DNA from: an uncultured Bacteroides sp.
GTDB lineage: Bacteria; Bacteroidota; Bacteroidia; Bacteroidales; Bacteroidaceae
NCBI GenBank assembly: GCA_947074195.1
Contig: CAMTOS010000024.1
Coordinates: 1-34,048, forward strand
DNA: 34,048 nucleotides
Reading direction: 5' to 3'
Numbering within the stretch: position 1 is the first letter of the stretch; each line of letters opens with the position of its first letter. The translations under genes were made by a program, and so were the position numbers. Under the pieces are notes generated by a model, which made no database searches, had not been told where the DNA came from, and saw only the letters and a list, made by a program, of their open reading frames with translations. Positions 1 through 7,601 of the stretch are shown piece after piece.

Positions 1-917
1 TGTGTACCTGTGTTGCCGAAAATTTCTTTCTGGAAGTCGTTACCTGCAACAGATTTCCAAATGTCAAGGTCGTTGTAATCACCGTAAGCTGTAGAACCTT
101 GCTCATACTGATAGTATGCGTAGTTGTAAGGATCCATAGTCTTTGTCATCTTAGCAACTTTTCTCCAACCTAAAGAAGCACCGAAGTTCACCTGAACTTT
201 ACCTTCTTTACCTGATTTAGTTGTAATGATGATTACACCATTCGCACCCTGTGCACCATAGATAGCTGTAGAAGAAGCATCTTTCAATACGTCGATTGAC
301 TGGATATCAGATGGAGCGATATCACTGATGCTGCTTACCTGGAAGCCGTCTACGATATAAAGAGGTGAGTTATCCTGTGAAAGAGAACCACCACCACGAA
401 CGCGGATTTTTACGTCTGCATCTGGAGAACCTTCTGTAGTAGTAATTGTTACACCGGCCAATTTACCTGTCAAAGCTTCAGAAGCACTTGATACAGGGAT
501 TGACTCAAGTTGTTTTGCGCTTACTGAAGCTACAGAACCTGTTAGGTCTCTTTTTGCAACAGTGGCATAACCAATAACTACAACGTCATCCAATACTTCA
601 GTATCATCACCCATTGTAACGTTGATCTTAGATTGTCCTTTCACAGCAACATCCTGAGCTTTCATACCGATGTATGAGAAAGAGATAGTTGCATTTGCAG
701 GAACTTTAATAGAGTAGTTTCCGTCAAAATCAGTTACAGTACCGTTTGACGTGTTTCCTTTTTCGATAACCGAGGCCCCGATTACTGGCTCGCCGGTCGA
801 ATCCATCACATTACCAGTCACGGTAATGGTCTGCGCTGATAGGTTAAAAGATAGCGCTGCGAATAGCATGAGCATCACAGTGCGCATGTTTTTCACTTGG
901 TTAGACATTCTTTGCAT
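1..917 (-). CDS. SusC/RagA-type TonB-dependent outer-membrane transporter, N-terminal part (cut by window edge)
   Basis: This is the N-terminal ~305 residues of a SusC-family TonB-dependent transporter, which imports oligosaccharides across the outer membrane with a SusD lipoprotein. After the signal peptide (MRTVMLMLFAALSFNLSAQ) comes a carboxypeptidase-regulatory-like beta-sandwich (TGEPVIGASV, then DFDGNYSIKVP). The TonB-box/plug region follows (DDVVVIGYA, KRDLTGSVASV) with the SusC plug motifs RVRGGGSLS, PLYIVDGF and DVLKDASSTAIYGAQGANGV. No STN domain precedes the beta-sandwich, so control by a FecI/FecR-type pair is unlikely; a hybrid two-component sensor is more usual for such loci. 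In-frame ATGs lie at 983, 917 and 908. The one at 983 sits almost on the predicted transcription start, so 917 or 908 is preferred. The gene continues beyond position 1, where SusD should follow. Confidence 0.93.
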   Translation of the reverse strand, partial: MQRMSNQVKNMRTVMLMLFAALSFNLSAQTITVTGNVMDSTGEPVIGASVIEKGNTSNGTVTDFDGNYSIKVPANATISFSYIGMKAQDVAVKGQSKINVTMGDDTEVLDDVVVIGYATVAKRDLTGSVASVSAKQLESIPVSSASEALTGKLAGVTITTTEGSPDADVKIRVRGGGSLSQDNSPLYIVDGFQVSSISDIAPSDIQSIDVLKDASSTAIYGAQGANGVIIITTKSGKEGKVQVNFGASLGWRKVAKMTKTMDPYNYAYYQYEQGSTAYGDYNDLDIWKSVAGNDFQKEIFGNTGT

Positions 918-991
918 GTTATTAAGTAAGTTATTAAATAAAGATTGTTTTTGTTTTACGCTTATAATACAGTCGTTTTTCATACGGGTTG

Positions 992-1029
992 CAAAAATAT
1001 ATGCGACACGTATTTACAGTGTGCAAAAA
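992..1029 (-). promoter_or_regulatory. Candidate Bacteroidetes promoter for the SusC-like gene
   Basis: On the minus strand, TATTTTTG at 999-992 matches the TAnnTTTG -7 consensus. A TTTG at 1027-1024 could be the -33 box, but the 24-nt spacing is longer than usual. The word AGTGTGCAAAAA (plus strand 1018-1029) overlaps the -33 box and recurs upstream of the second GH28 gene at 26143-26154. Confidence 0.45.
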
Positions 1030-1071
1030 CTGTTTTTACACCCGTAATTTTTGATAGTATGTTGTGGAATA

Positions 1072-2379
1072 TTATTTAGTCAGTTGTTTGCAAAACCAGT
1101 CAATTGTAAAGACATCTTGCTCTTTAGTGCGCCAGTGGCCGGTGTCATGGGCTACAAAAAGTAACTTAGGTGCATCAATTACGTTATAAGCTGCATAGTA
1201 GGAGGTCGGCGGACAAGTCGGGTCGTTGTATCCCCAGGAGTAGTATCCCGGTGCTTCTATCAGCTTGGCAAAATTGACTATATCGTAATATCGTGAAGTC
1301 TCTATTTTTTCAGTTTTCTTATTTAATTTCTCATTACGCGGTGCAAACATTGCGGGCCATCCTCCGGCACGGTCATGTAAATATCCGGTTAAATCGCAAA
1401 GAGCAGGATAATAAGCCACCACTGCTTTTACTCTTTTATCGAGTGCCGTAGTTACCATAGCAAGTGCCCCACCCTGACTACCACCGATAACACCGAGATT
1501 CTCTCCGTCATATTCAGGAAGTGTAGTCAGAAAGTCCAGTGCTCGAACACAGCCAGTGTAAACACGACGATAATAGTAGTTTTCTTTATCATCTAAATGC
1601 AAAAAAGCATAGTTATTCAGAACGCCATTGCTCAAATCACTGTAAGTCTGTTCGGGCAATGTCATCGGAATACCATGAATTCCTATAGATAGTGTAATCA
1701 TTCCTTTATTTGCCAAAGTCATTTCGGCAGGATTTTTCTTCACACCTGCACCCGGAACTCTTAAAACCGCAGGATATTTACCAGGCGCTACGGGTACACA
1801 AAGTTTACCATATATATAGGTATTCTTTTTATAGTGCTGCAAACGCACGTGATAAACATTGATTTCGGGAGTACATTCTTCAGGAAGAAGTGTGAGTAGA
1901 GGTTGAGAAGGAATCTTTGCCGATTCGGCTAAACTTGTTTGCCAGAATTCAGTAAAGTCGGCAGGCATGGTTGTAGTAGGCTGAATGTTTAGCGGACTGA
2001 AACCTACATTGATATAATTGGTATAGTCGATGCCATCGACAGTTACATAGGCTGTACAGGTCATAAAGCCGGGCTCTTTCATAGTTCCGCCTTTTACCGT
2101 CAGCACACCTTTATCCATATTACTTTTACCCGTCTTTACCGGTTTCATTTTTTCGGGACCTATTTCGTAAGTCAGCGGCACATTGGTCAATGGCACATTA
2201 CCACGCATTACCCGCAGTTGAAATGATACAGGTTCGCCGGTCTGATAAGTCCAGTCATTGTGATCGGGAGCGATCTCTATACGAACGTAATCTTTAATAT
2301 TGGTTTTTTGGGCGCATACACTGATAGAAACAGTTATTAACACCATAAGGACAAAAAAGAAATATTTGATATTCTTCAT
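1072..2379 (-). CDS. Secreted acetyl(xylan) esterase-like hydrolase, CE7/AXE1-type fold
   Basis: A 435-residue exported alpha/beta hydrolase expected to remove acetyl groups from plant polysaccharide fragments. Residues 1-23 are a signal peptide ending VCAQ. Residues ~28-130 form an extra beta-sandwich-like N-terminal domain. Residues ~135-435 are the esterase domain, with nucleophile Ser301 in GVIGGSQGGA, a probable acid Asp386 in WGYNDPTCPP and His415 in AHDTGHW. GSQGG is the CE7 nucleophile elbow. The RGQ motif of classical CE7 enzymes is not evident (GIHGIPM sits near the expected place) and His is followed by Trp, so this is a divergent member. It lies upstream of the SusC gene on the same strand. 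Pectin acetyl-esterase activity is inferred from its neighbours. Confidence 0.82.
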   Translation of the reverse strand: MKNIKYFFFVLMVLITVSISVCAQKTNIKDYVRIEIAPDHNDWTYQTGEPVSFQLRVMRGNVPLTNVPLTYEIGPEKMKPVKTGKSNMDKGVLTVKGGTMKEPGFMTCTAYVTVDGIDYTNYINVGFSPLNIQPTTTMPADFTEFWQTSLAESAKIPSQPLLTLLPEECTPEINVYHVRLQHYKKNTYIYGKLCVPVAPGKYPAVLRVPGAGVKKNPAEMTLANKGMITLSIGIHGIPMTLPEQTYSDLSNGVLNNYAFLHLDDKENYYYRRVYTGCVRALDFLTTLPEYDGENLGVIGGSQGGALAMVTTALDKRVKAVVAYYPALCDLTGYLHDRAGGWPAMFAPRNEKLNKKTEKIETSRYYDIVNFAKLIEAPGYYSWGYNDPTCPPTSYYAAYNVIDAPKLLFVAHDTGHWRTKEQDVFTIDWFCKQLTK

Positions 2380-2413
2380 TCAGATATAATCAATTAATAA
2401 TAGGATTGACATA

Positions 2414-2421
2414 CAAATTTA
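2414..2421 (-). promoter_or_regulatory. Candidate -7 element of the esterase gene
   Basis: TAAATTTG on the minus strand fits TAnnTTTG and lies ~35 nt upstream of the esterase ATG at 2379. I found no convincing -33 TTTG at the standard distance. Confidence 0.4.
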
Positions 2422-2486
2422 TATTAGAATATTTGATGTATAAATATGTCAGCTATCCTTTTTTCGTTTTTTCATGAACTTCAAAC

Positions 2487-2499
2487 AATTATTCCACCT
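2487..2499 (-). promoter_or_regulatory. AGGTGGAATAATT motif upstream of the alpha/beta hydrolase
   Basis: Read on the minus strand this is AGGTGGAATAATT, identical over 13 nt to the inner repeat upstream of GH43 (6169-6181). It lies 19 nt upstream of the hydrolase -7 element, in the same orientation relative to that promoter as the GH43 copies are to theirs. It is a candidate activator site for the carbohydrate locus. Confidence 0.45.
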
Positions 2500-2518
2500 T
2501 TTGATAGAAAAAGTACAA

Positions 2519-2526
2519 TATTTTTG
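2519..2526 (+). promoter_or_regulatory. Candidate -7 element of the alpha/beta hydrolase gene
   Basis: TATTTTTG matches TAnnTTTG exactly and lies 26 nt upstream of the ATG at 2553. A TTTG at 2500-2503 is only 15 nt away, so the -33 box is uncertain. Together with 2414-2421 this makes a divergent promoter region of ~170 bp. Confidence 0.5.
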
Positions 2527-2552
2527 CAGCTGTTATAGTTTAAGTTAATATT

Positions 2553-3470
2553 ATGATAAACATTAAAAAGCTTTTAATCTGCCAATTATGCCTATTGTTT
2601 TCGATAACGGCGATAGCACAGGAGTTCATTTCGATATGGCAAAATAGTATGCCTAACAGCAAAGGATTAGATTTAAAAGACAGCATCGCTAATGAGCGAA
2701 TCTATCAGGTTGGTACACCAGGAGTATATGTTTTCGAAACCTCACAGGCTGAAAATAAAGGAGCCGCAGTTTTGATTATTCCTGGTGGCGGTTATGCCCG
2801 TCTGGCTTATCAGGTTAGCGGATGGCAACTGGCCAAGTGGTTTAACACGATAGGAATGACAGCATTTGTATTGAATCATCGCCTGCCGCAATCGCCTGAT
2901 GTTATTACAAGCTATGAAGCTCCGCTTGCTGATTCACAAAGAGCCATGCGATATATACGCGCAAATGCCGGCAAATATGGTATTAACACAAATAAGATTG
3001 GAGTAATGGGATGTTCGGCCGGCGGACATTTATCGGCTACACTTTCTACATTCAACGAAGATTGGGGACTTGGCAATGATAATTTAGATACACTTGCTTT
3101 TTGTCCGAATTTCAGCATATTGGTTTCACCGGTAATATCACTTGGAGAATATGCACACAAAGGCAGCCGCGAGAATCTTTTAGGCAAAGATGCACAACAG
3201 GAGTTAATTGATCAGTTTTCCTGCCATAAACGAGTAAATGCATCTACCCCTCCCGCATTTATGGTTCATGCAGATAATGACAAATCAGTATCGCCCATGA
3301 ACAGCGTCTTATATTATAGCGCATTAAAAGAAAACGGGATAGCCGGAAGCACTATTCATATCTTCCCTGAAGGAGGACACAACATTGCACTTCGCAACAA
3401 TCCCGGTTCTACACAGTACTGGCCATCTTTAGCTGAAGCATGGCTGTACGAGATAAATATTCTTGAATAG
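2553..3470 (+). CDS. Secreted alpha/beta hydrolase (BD-FAE/esterase-lipase type), probable carbohydrate esterase
   Basis: A 305-residue exported serine hydrolase. Residues 1-23 are a signal peptide ending ITAIAQ. The core shows the oxyanion-hole motif PGGGY (77-81), nucleophile Ser155 in GVMGCSAGGH, acid Asp243 in HADNDKSV and His276 in EGGHNI. This arrangement is that of hormone-sensitive-lipase-like and acetyl-xylan esterases common in Bacteroidetes polysaccharide loci. It is divergent from the CE7-like esterase and carries the AGGTGGAA motif in its promoter, so a pectin or hemicellulose deacetylase role is likely. The substrate itself cannot be read from the sequence. Its stop codon is one base from that of the convergent HAD gene. 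Confidence 0.82.
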   Translation: MINIKKLLICQLCLLFSITAIAQEFISIWQNSMPNSKGLDLKDSIANERIYQVGTPGVYVFETSQAENKGAAVLIIPGGGYARLAYQVSGWQLAKWFNTIGMTAFVLNHRLPQSPDVITSYEAPLADSQRAMRYIRANAGKYGINTNKIGVMGCSAGGHLSATLSTFNEDWGLGNDNLDTLAFCPNFSILVSPVISLGEYAHKGSRENLLGKDAQQELIDQFSCHKRVNASTPPAFMVHADNDKSVSPMNSVLYYSALKENGIAGSTIHIFPEGGHNIALRNNPGSTQYWPSLAEAWLYEINILE

Positions 3471-3471
3471 A

Positions 3472-4122
3472 TTAGAATACCAATCCGAATATTTCATCCG
3501 GTTTATCGATAATATAAGCCGGATGACAAGCTTCCAGATTTTCTTTCGGACTAAATCCCCACGCTACTCCGCAAGCTTCTACACCAGCACTCTTGGCGGT
3601 TTGCATATCGACTGGCGAATCGCCCACATAAAGCGTATCTTCTTTTGAAACACCCGATGTTTTCAGAATCTCGAAAACAATCTCAGGGTCTGGTTTAGCA
3701 GGAATGCCTTCTCTTTCGCCTAAAATAGCCACAAAGGTTACCTGCGGGAAATAGTGCTTCACCAGCAGTTCTGCCGCTTCCTGATATTTATTGGAAGCTA
3801 CTGCCAGTTTCACTCCTTCGCGTTCCAGCTTTTCCATCACGCCGATAACGCCAAGATAAGGGTGCGTTCTCAGCATCTTGTGCCCATCGTAATAAGGCAG
3901 AAAAATCTGACGGACAGCCATGATATTCTCCTGTGTCTTCTGACCTTCGGGCAATGCACGTTCAAACATCTTATTGATTCCATTGCCAACCATGGCATGA
4001 TAATCTTTCTCGGGATGGGTAGGAAAACCTAGTTGTTTTAAGGCATGATTTGTACTGGTTGCCAAATCGGAAATGGTATCGAGAATAGTACCATCTAAAT
4101 CGAAAATCACTAACTTTTTCAT
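3472..4122 (-). CDS. HAD-superfamily phosphatase, phosphoglycolate phosphatase/beta-phosphoglucomutase-like (subfamily IA)
   Basis: A 216-residue cytoplasmic HAD hydrolase. Motif I is IFDLDGTILDT with nucleophile Asp8 and acid Asp10. Motif II is the Ser of AVASNK. Motif III is a Lys before PDPEIVFE. Motif IV is YVGDSPVDMQTA. An alpha-helical cap of subfamily IA type (NHALKQLGFP... LPYYDGHK) lies between motifs I and II. Length and motifs fit Gph-like sugar- or glycolate-phosphate phosphatases, but HAD specificity cannot be assigned from motifs. It has its own -7 element (4145-4152) with a short leader. It is probably not part of the carbohydrate regulon. Confidence 0.85.
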   Translation of the reverse strand: MKKLVIFDLDGTILDTISDLATSTNHALKQLGFPTHPEKDYHAMVGNGINKMFERALPEGQKTQENIMAVRQIFLPYYDGHKMLRTHPYLGVIGVMEKLEREGVKLAVASNKYQEAAELLVKHYFPQVTFVAILGEREGIPAKPDPEIVFEILKTSGVSKEDTLYVGDSPVDMQTAKSAGVEACGVAWGFSPKENLEACHPAYIIDKPDEIFGLVF

Positions 4123-4144
4123 ATTACTTCCGTTATTATTACTG

Positions 4145-4152
4145 CAAAGTTA
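4145..4152 (-). promoter_or_regulatory. Candidate -7 element of the HAD phosphatase gene
   Basis: The minus strand reads TAACTTTG, which fits TAnnTTTG, 22 nt upstream of the ATG at 4122. That gives a leader of about 15 nt. Confidence 0.45.
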
Positions 4153-4164
4153 ATAAACATCGGG

Positions 4165-4262
4165 AAGCTATAAAAGTTTATTCCTGATAAGCTATCGACA
4201 GTTTGCCAGTAAGCTATTCTCAGCACGCTGGCAAGCTATGGCTGTGACGTTGAGTATAGCTT
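4165..4262. repeat. Intergenic array of ~22-nt degenerate repeats with core AAGCTAT
   Basis: AAGCTAT occurs in direct orientation at 4165, 4189, 4211 and 4233, and inverted (ATAGCTT) at 4256-4262. Spacings are 24, 22, 22 and 23 nt. Between the cores are inverted pairs: TTGCCAG (4203-4209) with CTGGCAA (4228-4234), and GCAAGCTAT (4231-4239) with ATAGCTTGC (4256-4264). The pairs overlap, so the hairpins exclude one another. The array lies between the 5' end of the HAD gene and the GH43 terminator. Its architecture resembles the array after the PutA-like gene. I do not recognise a named repeat family. Confidence 0.6.
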
Positions 4263-4308
4263 GCTGACAACCGGTTTATAACATACTGATTTCCTGGTAT
4301 ATAAAACA

Positions 4309-4358
4309 CAACAGCCGGACGAACCTGATATGAGACATATCGGTTTGCCCGGCTGTTG
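4309..4358 (-). terminator. Factor-independent terminator of GH43
   Basis: CAACAGCCGG (4309-4318) pairs perfectly with CCGGCTGTTG (4349-4358), and shorter inner pairing (GATAT/ATATC) extends the stem. On the minus strand it lies 14 nt after the GH43 stop and is followed by TGTTTTATATA. Confidence 0.75.
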
Positions 4359-4372
4359 CTATGAATTAATAG

Positions 4373-6058
4373 TTACTTGTTTGGTGTAATGCGGAACCAG
4401 TCGATATCCGACCAGCCACCATCGTTAGTAGTAATAGCAGGACGAGTACAGAAGGTACCAATTTTAGCGCCGATCCATTTGCCTTCACGTGCCTGGAACG
4501 ATTTACCAAGCGGAATATATTTCTTTCCGTTAAGGCTATAGCTAAAGTCACACATCACGATCATATCTGTGCCATCACCTGAAGATACTTTTTTGCCTGT
4601 ATCGGTGAATTTCACACGAAGATAAATTGTGCCATCTTTCAATGGAACCGATGCGTTAACCACTTCCGGTTTACCAGCATCTGCTTTCTTACAATCCACC
4701 TGAGACAATACAAGACCGTTTTCAGTGTTTTCAAGAATCAAACCTGCATAGTCACGACCAAATACGACAAGACCTGTACGCTCGCCTGTATATCTCTTAT
4801 CAGGACTGAAAGTCAGTTTCATAGTAGCCGTAAAGTTATCGGCAGGAGTTTTCTGCATCATCAGGTTGGCAACATCCCAAAGATTCTTGTAATCTTCTAC
4901 AACAGGATAAGAGTAAAGACGTGCAAAACCTTTATCGCCTGCAAAGTATGCCCACATCTCGTTAGAGTTTGCATGCCATTGCCATTGTGGAGAAAGTGTG
5001 AAGCCATCGAATTCATCATCTTCCTGTGGAGTAACGATCGGGTAAGTCTTGCCAACATTAGGTTTTTTGTGTGTCAACACCGGTTCGCCACAGCCATCGC
5101 CGTTTTTGTCGATACCGATTACAGGCCATCCGTCTACCCATTTCATAGGCTGAAGGTGTACGATACGACCGTAAGCGCCTACATCCTGGAAGTGAAGGAA
5201 CCAGTCTTCACCACTTGGAGTATCGACCCATGCACCCTGGTGAGGACCATTAATGTTGGTGTCTCCCTGAGCCATTACGATTTTTTCTTCGTATGGGCCA
5301 TACACGTTCTTTGAACGCAACACCACCTGCCAGCCGGTAGCTACGCCACCAGCAGGGTGGAAAATATAATAGTAACCATCTTTTTTAAAGAATTTAGGAC
5401 CCTCGCAAGTCTGGTGAGCTTCGTGTCCGTCGAAAATGATACGACCCGGAGTGATTGCTTTTGTAGCATCAGCATTAAGTTCACAGATAGTGATTACACT
5501 TTTCAGTCCTGCACGGCTGCCTGCATAAGCATATACCATATATACGCGGCCATCTTCGTCCCAAAGCGGACAAGTATCGATAATACCTTTGCCTGCTTTA
5601 ACCAACACAGGTTCGCTCCATGGACCTGCAGGATCAGTAGCTTTTACCATGTATGCACCCTGATCAGGATCTCCCCAGAAGATATAGAATTCACCGTTGT
5701 GATGACGAATAGCAGGAGCCCACACACGATTACCATGTTCAGGACGCTCAGGGCTTACTACCGGCGGAAGTGCATGAGGTACAGCTGCACCAATGATTGT
5801 CCAGTTTACCAAATCTTTTGAATGAAGAATCTGTAAACCAGGCAAGCAGTTGAAGCTTGATGAGGTCATATAATAATCTTCTCCAACGCGACACGCATCG
5901 GGGTCAGAATAATCAGCATATAAAATAGGGTTTTTATAGGTGCCGTTTCCCTGGTCGGCTACCCATACTTTAGAAACATAATTGGAATTTGTTTGTCCAA
6001 TTACAGAACTCGATACAAGTAGTAGGCCAATGCCTATTGCTTTAGTAAGATTTCTCAT
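4373..6058 (-). CDS. Glycoside hydrolase family 43, secreted (beta-xylosidase/alpha-L-arabinofuranosidase type)
   Basis: A 561-residue exported enzyme. Residues 1-22 are a signal peptide (LLLVSSSVIGQ). A five-bladed GH43 propeller covers ~40-335, with the three acidic residues expected of the family: Asp52 in YSDPDA (base), Asp161 in IDTCPLWDEDG (pKa modulator) and Glu219 in HQTCEGPKFF (acid). Residues ~345-560 form the C-terminal beta-sandwich seen in two-domain GH43 enzymes. The usual product is xylose or arabinose from side chains of arabinan, xylan or pectin. The pectin setting suggests a rhamnogalacturonan or xylogalacturonan side chain. Upstream lie a -7 element and two tandem AGGTGGAA repeats, and downstream a strong terminator, so it is probably monocistronic. 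Confidence 0.9.
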   Translation of the reverse strand: MRNLTKAIGIGLLLVSSSVIGQTNSNYVSKVWVADQGNGTYKNPILYADYSDPDACRVGEDYYMTSSSFNCLPGLQILHSKDLVNWTIIGAAVPHALPPVVSPERPEHGNRVWAPAIRHHNGEFYIFWGDPDQGAYMVKATDPAGPWSEPVLVKAGKGIIDTCPLWDEDGRVYMVYAYAGSRAGLKSVITICELNADATKAITPGRIIFDGHEAHQTCEGPKFFKKDGYYYIFHPAGGVATGWQVVLRSKNVYGPYEEKIVMAQGDTNINGPHQGAWVDTPSGEDWFLHFQDVGAYGRIVHLQPMKWVDGWPVIGIDKNGDGCGEPVLTHKKPNVGKTYPIVTPQEDDEFDGFTLSPQWQWHANSNEMWAYFAGDKGFARLYSYPVVEDYKNLWDVANLMMQKTPADNFTATMKLTFSPDKRYTGERTGLVVFGRDYAGLILENTENGLVLSQVDCKKADAGKPEVVNASVPLKDGTIYLRVKFTDTGKKVSSGDGTDMIVMCDFSYSLNGKKYIPLGKSFQAREGKWIGAKIGTFCTRPAITTNDGGWSDIDWFRITPNK

Positions 6059-6099
6059 GGATGCTTTTAATAGATTAATTATTAGTGTTTTGATGATTA

Positions 6100-6107
6100 C
6101 AAAAGTA
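6100..6107 (-). promoter_or_regulatory. Candidate -7 element of GH43
   Basis: The minus strand reads TACTTTTG, fitting TAnnTTTG, 41 nt upstream of the ATG at 6058. No clear -33 TTTG is visible, which fits an activator-dependent promoter served by the repeats at 6148-6189. Confidence 0.45.
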
Positions 6108-6147
6108 GTGTTTAGGTTTGAAATGCCGGTTGAATAATCAGCTTAAT

Positions 6148-6189
6148 AGGTGGAAGAATTGGATAGAAAGGTGGAATAATTATATAGAA
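6148..6189. repeat. Two tandem 21-nt direct repeats upstream of GH43 (candidate activator sites)
   Basis: Units 6148-6168 and 6169-6189 match at 18 of 21 positions. Both begin AGGTGGAA and end ATAGAA. They start about 40 nt upstream of the GH43 -7 element. Two in-phase sites about two helical turns apart suit a dimeric activator such as a hybrid two-component regulator. The inner unit shares AGGTGGAATAATT with the hydrolase promoter. Confidence 0.6.
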
Positions 6190-6190
6190 A

Positions 6191-6230
6191 AGCGCTGCGC
6201 AGGGAATAAAAATTCAGCCTGTGCAGCGCT
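6191..6230 (-). terminator. Terminator after the DUF4861 gene
   Basis: AGCGCTGCGCAGG (6191-6203) pairs with CCTGTGCAGCGCT (6218-6230), a 13-bp stem with one G-T wobble. On the minus strand it follows the DUF4861 stop by ~48 nt and is followed by TTTCTATATA. Confidence 0.75.
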
Positions 6231-6278
6231 AATCAGAAATTACCCCTTATAAAAAGAGGAAAATATAGTTTTGTTACA

Positions 6279-7496
6279 TCATTCCTTTATTGTAATGATA
6301 CAAGGGTTTTCGAGTTCATCTCTCCATGCCTGAATATGATTAAACCATGCTTCTGGTGTATTATAACCAAAAGTCTCTTTCAAAGAAGTGAACGTAGTAT
6401 AATAGTTCATATAGTTTTGCCCCGGAGCACTCATGATGTAAAGATAGTTAGGTTTATCTTTAGCTTCCTGAACCACATATTTCTTTGGTACGAAAGTAGC
6501 AAGACCAACAGTTTCCTTTGCATACTTAATAGTATCATTTACAGGCCAGTCAGTACCCCAGCAACCAATTAATCCTTTATTATCAGAGAAAGAGACAGAG
6601 CCTTTCACATCCTGAACACCCGTTGCAAAAGTTTCGTTGGCAAGAGGTTCATCGAAGAAAGCTTCGACAAATAAATCGCGGTGACCAGCATAAAGTGTAT
6701 AACGGGTTGTCATATTAAGTTCATTTCCCTGATACTGCCAGCCTTCAACTTCGTTTTCTACAATGGTACGGATAGGACCATAAGAAACAATACGTTCTGT
6801 ACGAGTATCTACAGGTTCGATGTGAAGCGCTTTCTTACCGTTCCATCCTTTGAAAGAACCTGCACCGGCACTACCGCTTACGCGAAGAACATCATCACCA
6901 AAACCGCGGGCAAGTTGCTCATCAGTAGGATAAAACTGCGATTCTTCGATCTCAAAACCTTTATTGAATTTGCCATAGATATCGAGTGTTTGTTTCTGAT
7001 CGAAATACATACGGTAAGCCACCAGTTCAGATTCAAAAGCCGGACCGTGATGATGCAACTGGTTATATACATTGCTTGTACCCGGGATTGTCAGCGACTG
7101 AATAGGCACATGCTTGCCTTTGCTATCGCTCATCAGCATTTCTGCAAACACACGTGGTTCATATGTCTTATCGCTTTTCTCAGAAGAAAGAGTGATGGTG
7201 AAAGAACGTGTCTTTTTTCCGGCGACATCGGCTACAAAAGCAAGTTCATCTGCTTTGCGGTTGCGGGTTAAATCATCGAGCTGAGATGGAATCTCTTCCT
7301 GACCCGACATAACTACCGCCGATTTAACGGTAAAGCCAAGATTAAGATTGTTGAGGTCGATAACTACCGGAACATCGGCACGAGTCTCTTTAGAAGGGTT
7401 TTTAACATCGACAGTAATGGTTTTTGTCTGAGATTGCGCCATCATGGTAACTGCCGAAAGGGCAGCGAAACATAAAAGGGATATTTTCCTGATCAT
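6279..7496 (-). CDS. Secreted DUF4861-family protein
   Basis: A 405-residue exported protein with a signal peptide ending AVTMMAQ (residues 1-20). Residues ~25-110 look like a beta-sandwich (TITVDVKNPSKE, VPVVIDL). The rest carries features I associate with DUF4861: LHHHGPAFESELVAYRMYF, a FYPTDEQLARGFGDDVL segment, SGSAGAGSF, and a C-terminal YMNYYTTFTSLKE. Family members are common in pectin-type loci of Bacteroidetes, and I know of no firmly assigned activity. It lies between GH43 and GH28 on the same strand. No TAnnTTTG is obvious in its 105-nt upstream gap, so it may depend on read-through from GH28 past the 7534-7578 hairpin. A catalytic or carbohydrate-binding role is inference. Confidence 0.75.
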   Translation of the reverse strand: MIRKISLLCFAALSAVTMMAQSQTKTITVDVKNPSKETRADVPVVIDLNNLNLGFTVKSAVVMSGQEEIPSQLDDLTRNRKADELAFVADVAGKKTRSFTITLSSEKSDKTYEPRVFAEMLMSDSKGKHVPIQSLTIPGTSNVYNQLHHHGPAFESELVAYRMYFDQKQTLDIYGKFNKGFEIEESQFYPTDEQLARGFGDDVLRVSGSAGAGSFKGWNGKKALHIEPVDTRTERIVSYGPIRTIVENEVEGWQYQGNELNMTTRYTLYAGHRDLFVEAFFDEPLANETFATGVQDVKGSVSFSDNKGLIGCWGTDWPVNDTIKYAKETVGLATFVPKKYVVQEAKDKPNYLYIMSAPGQNYMNYYTTFTSLKETFGYNTPEAWFNHIQAWRDELENPCIITIKE

Positions 7497-7533
7497 AGGT
7501 TTGATATATGATTAATATATTAGATAAAAGTAG

Positions 7534-7578
7534 AAAAGGCAGCCTTTTCATTCTGTAAAGATAGAAAGACTGCCTTTT
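7534..7578 (-). terminator. Hairpin between GH28 and DUF4861 (terminator or attenuator)
   Basis: AAAAGGCAG (7534-7542) pairs with CTGCCTTTT (7570-7578), with four further inner pairs after one mismatch. On the minus strand it lies 23 nt after the GH28 stop and is followed by CTACTTTTATC, a weak U tract. Partial read-through into DUF4861 is plausible. Confidence 0.55.
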
Positions 7579-7601
7579 ATATATGCATTTATCGGAATGA
7601 T

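Noticed and set aside
751..1047. 98-codon plus-strand frame opposite the SusC start
   Set aside because: It is antisense to the clear SusC signal peptide and promoter region, and its product has no recognisable family features.
2519..2526. sigma70-type -10/-35 promoters
   Set aside because: TATAAT-like matches are frequent in this AT-rich DNA and badly placed, while TAnnTTTG recurs just upstream of many starts, as expected for Bacteroidetes.
4165..4262. CRISPR array
   Set aside because: Units are ~22 nt in total with only a 7-nt constant core, there are no equal-length unique spacers, and no cas genes are in the window.
5357..5821. 154-codon plus-strand frame opposite GH43
   Set aside because: It is a shadow of the GH43 gene in an antisense frame, with no start context and no family motif.
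6681..7271. 196-codon plus-strand frame opposite DUF4861
   Set aside because: It is antisense to a secreted protein with coherent domain motifs; the translation is low-complexity in character and unsupported.
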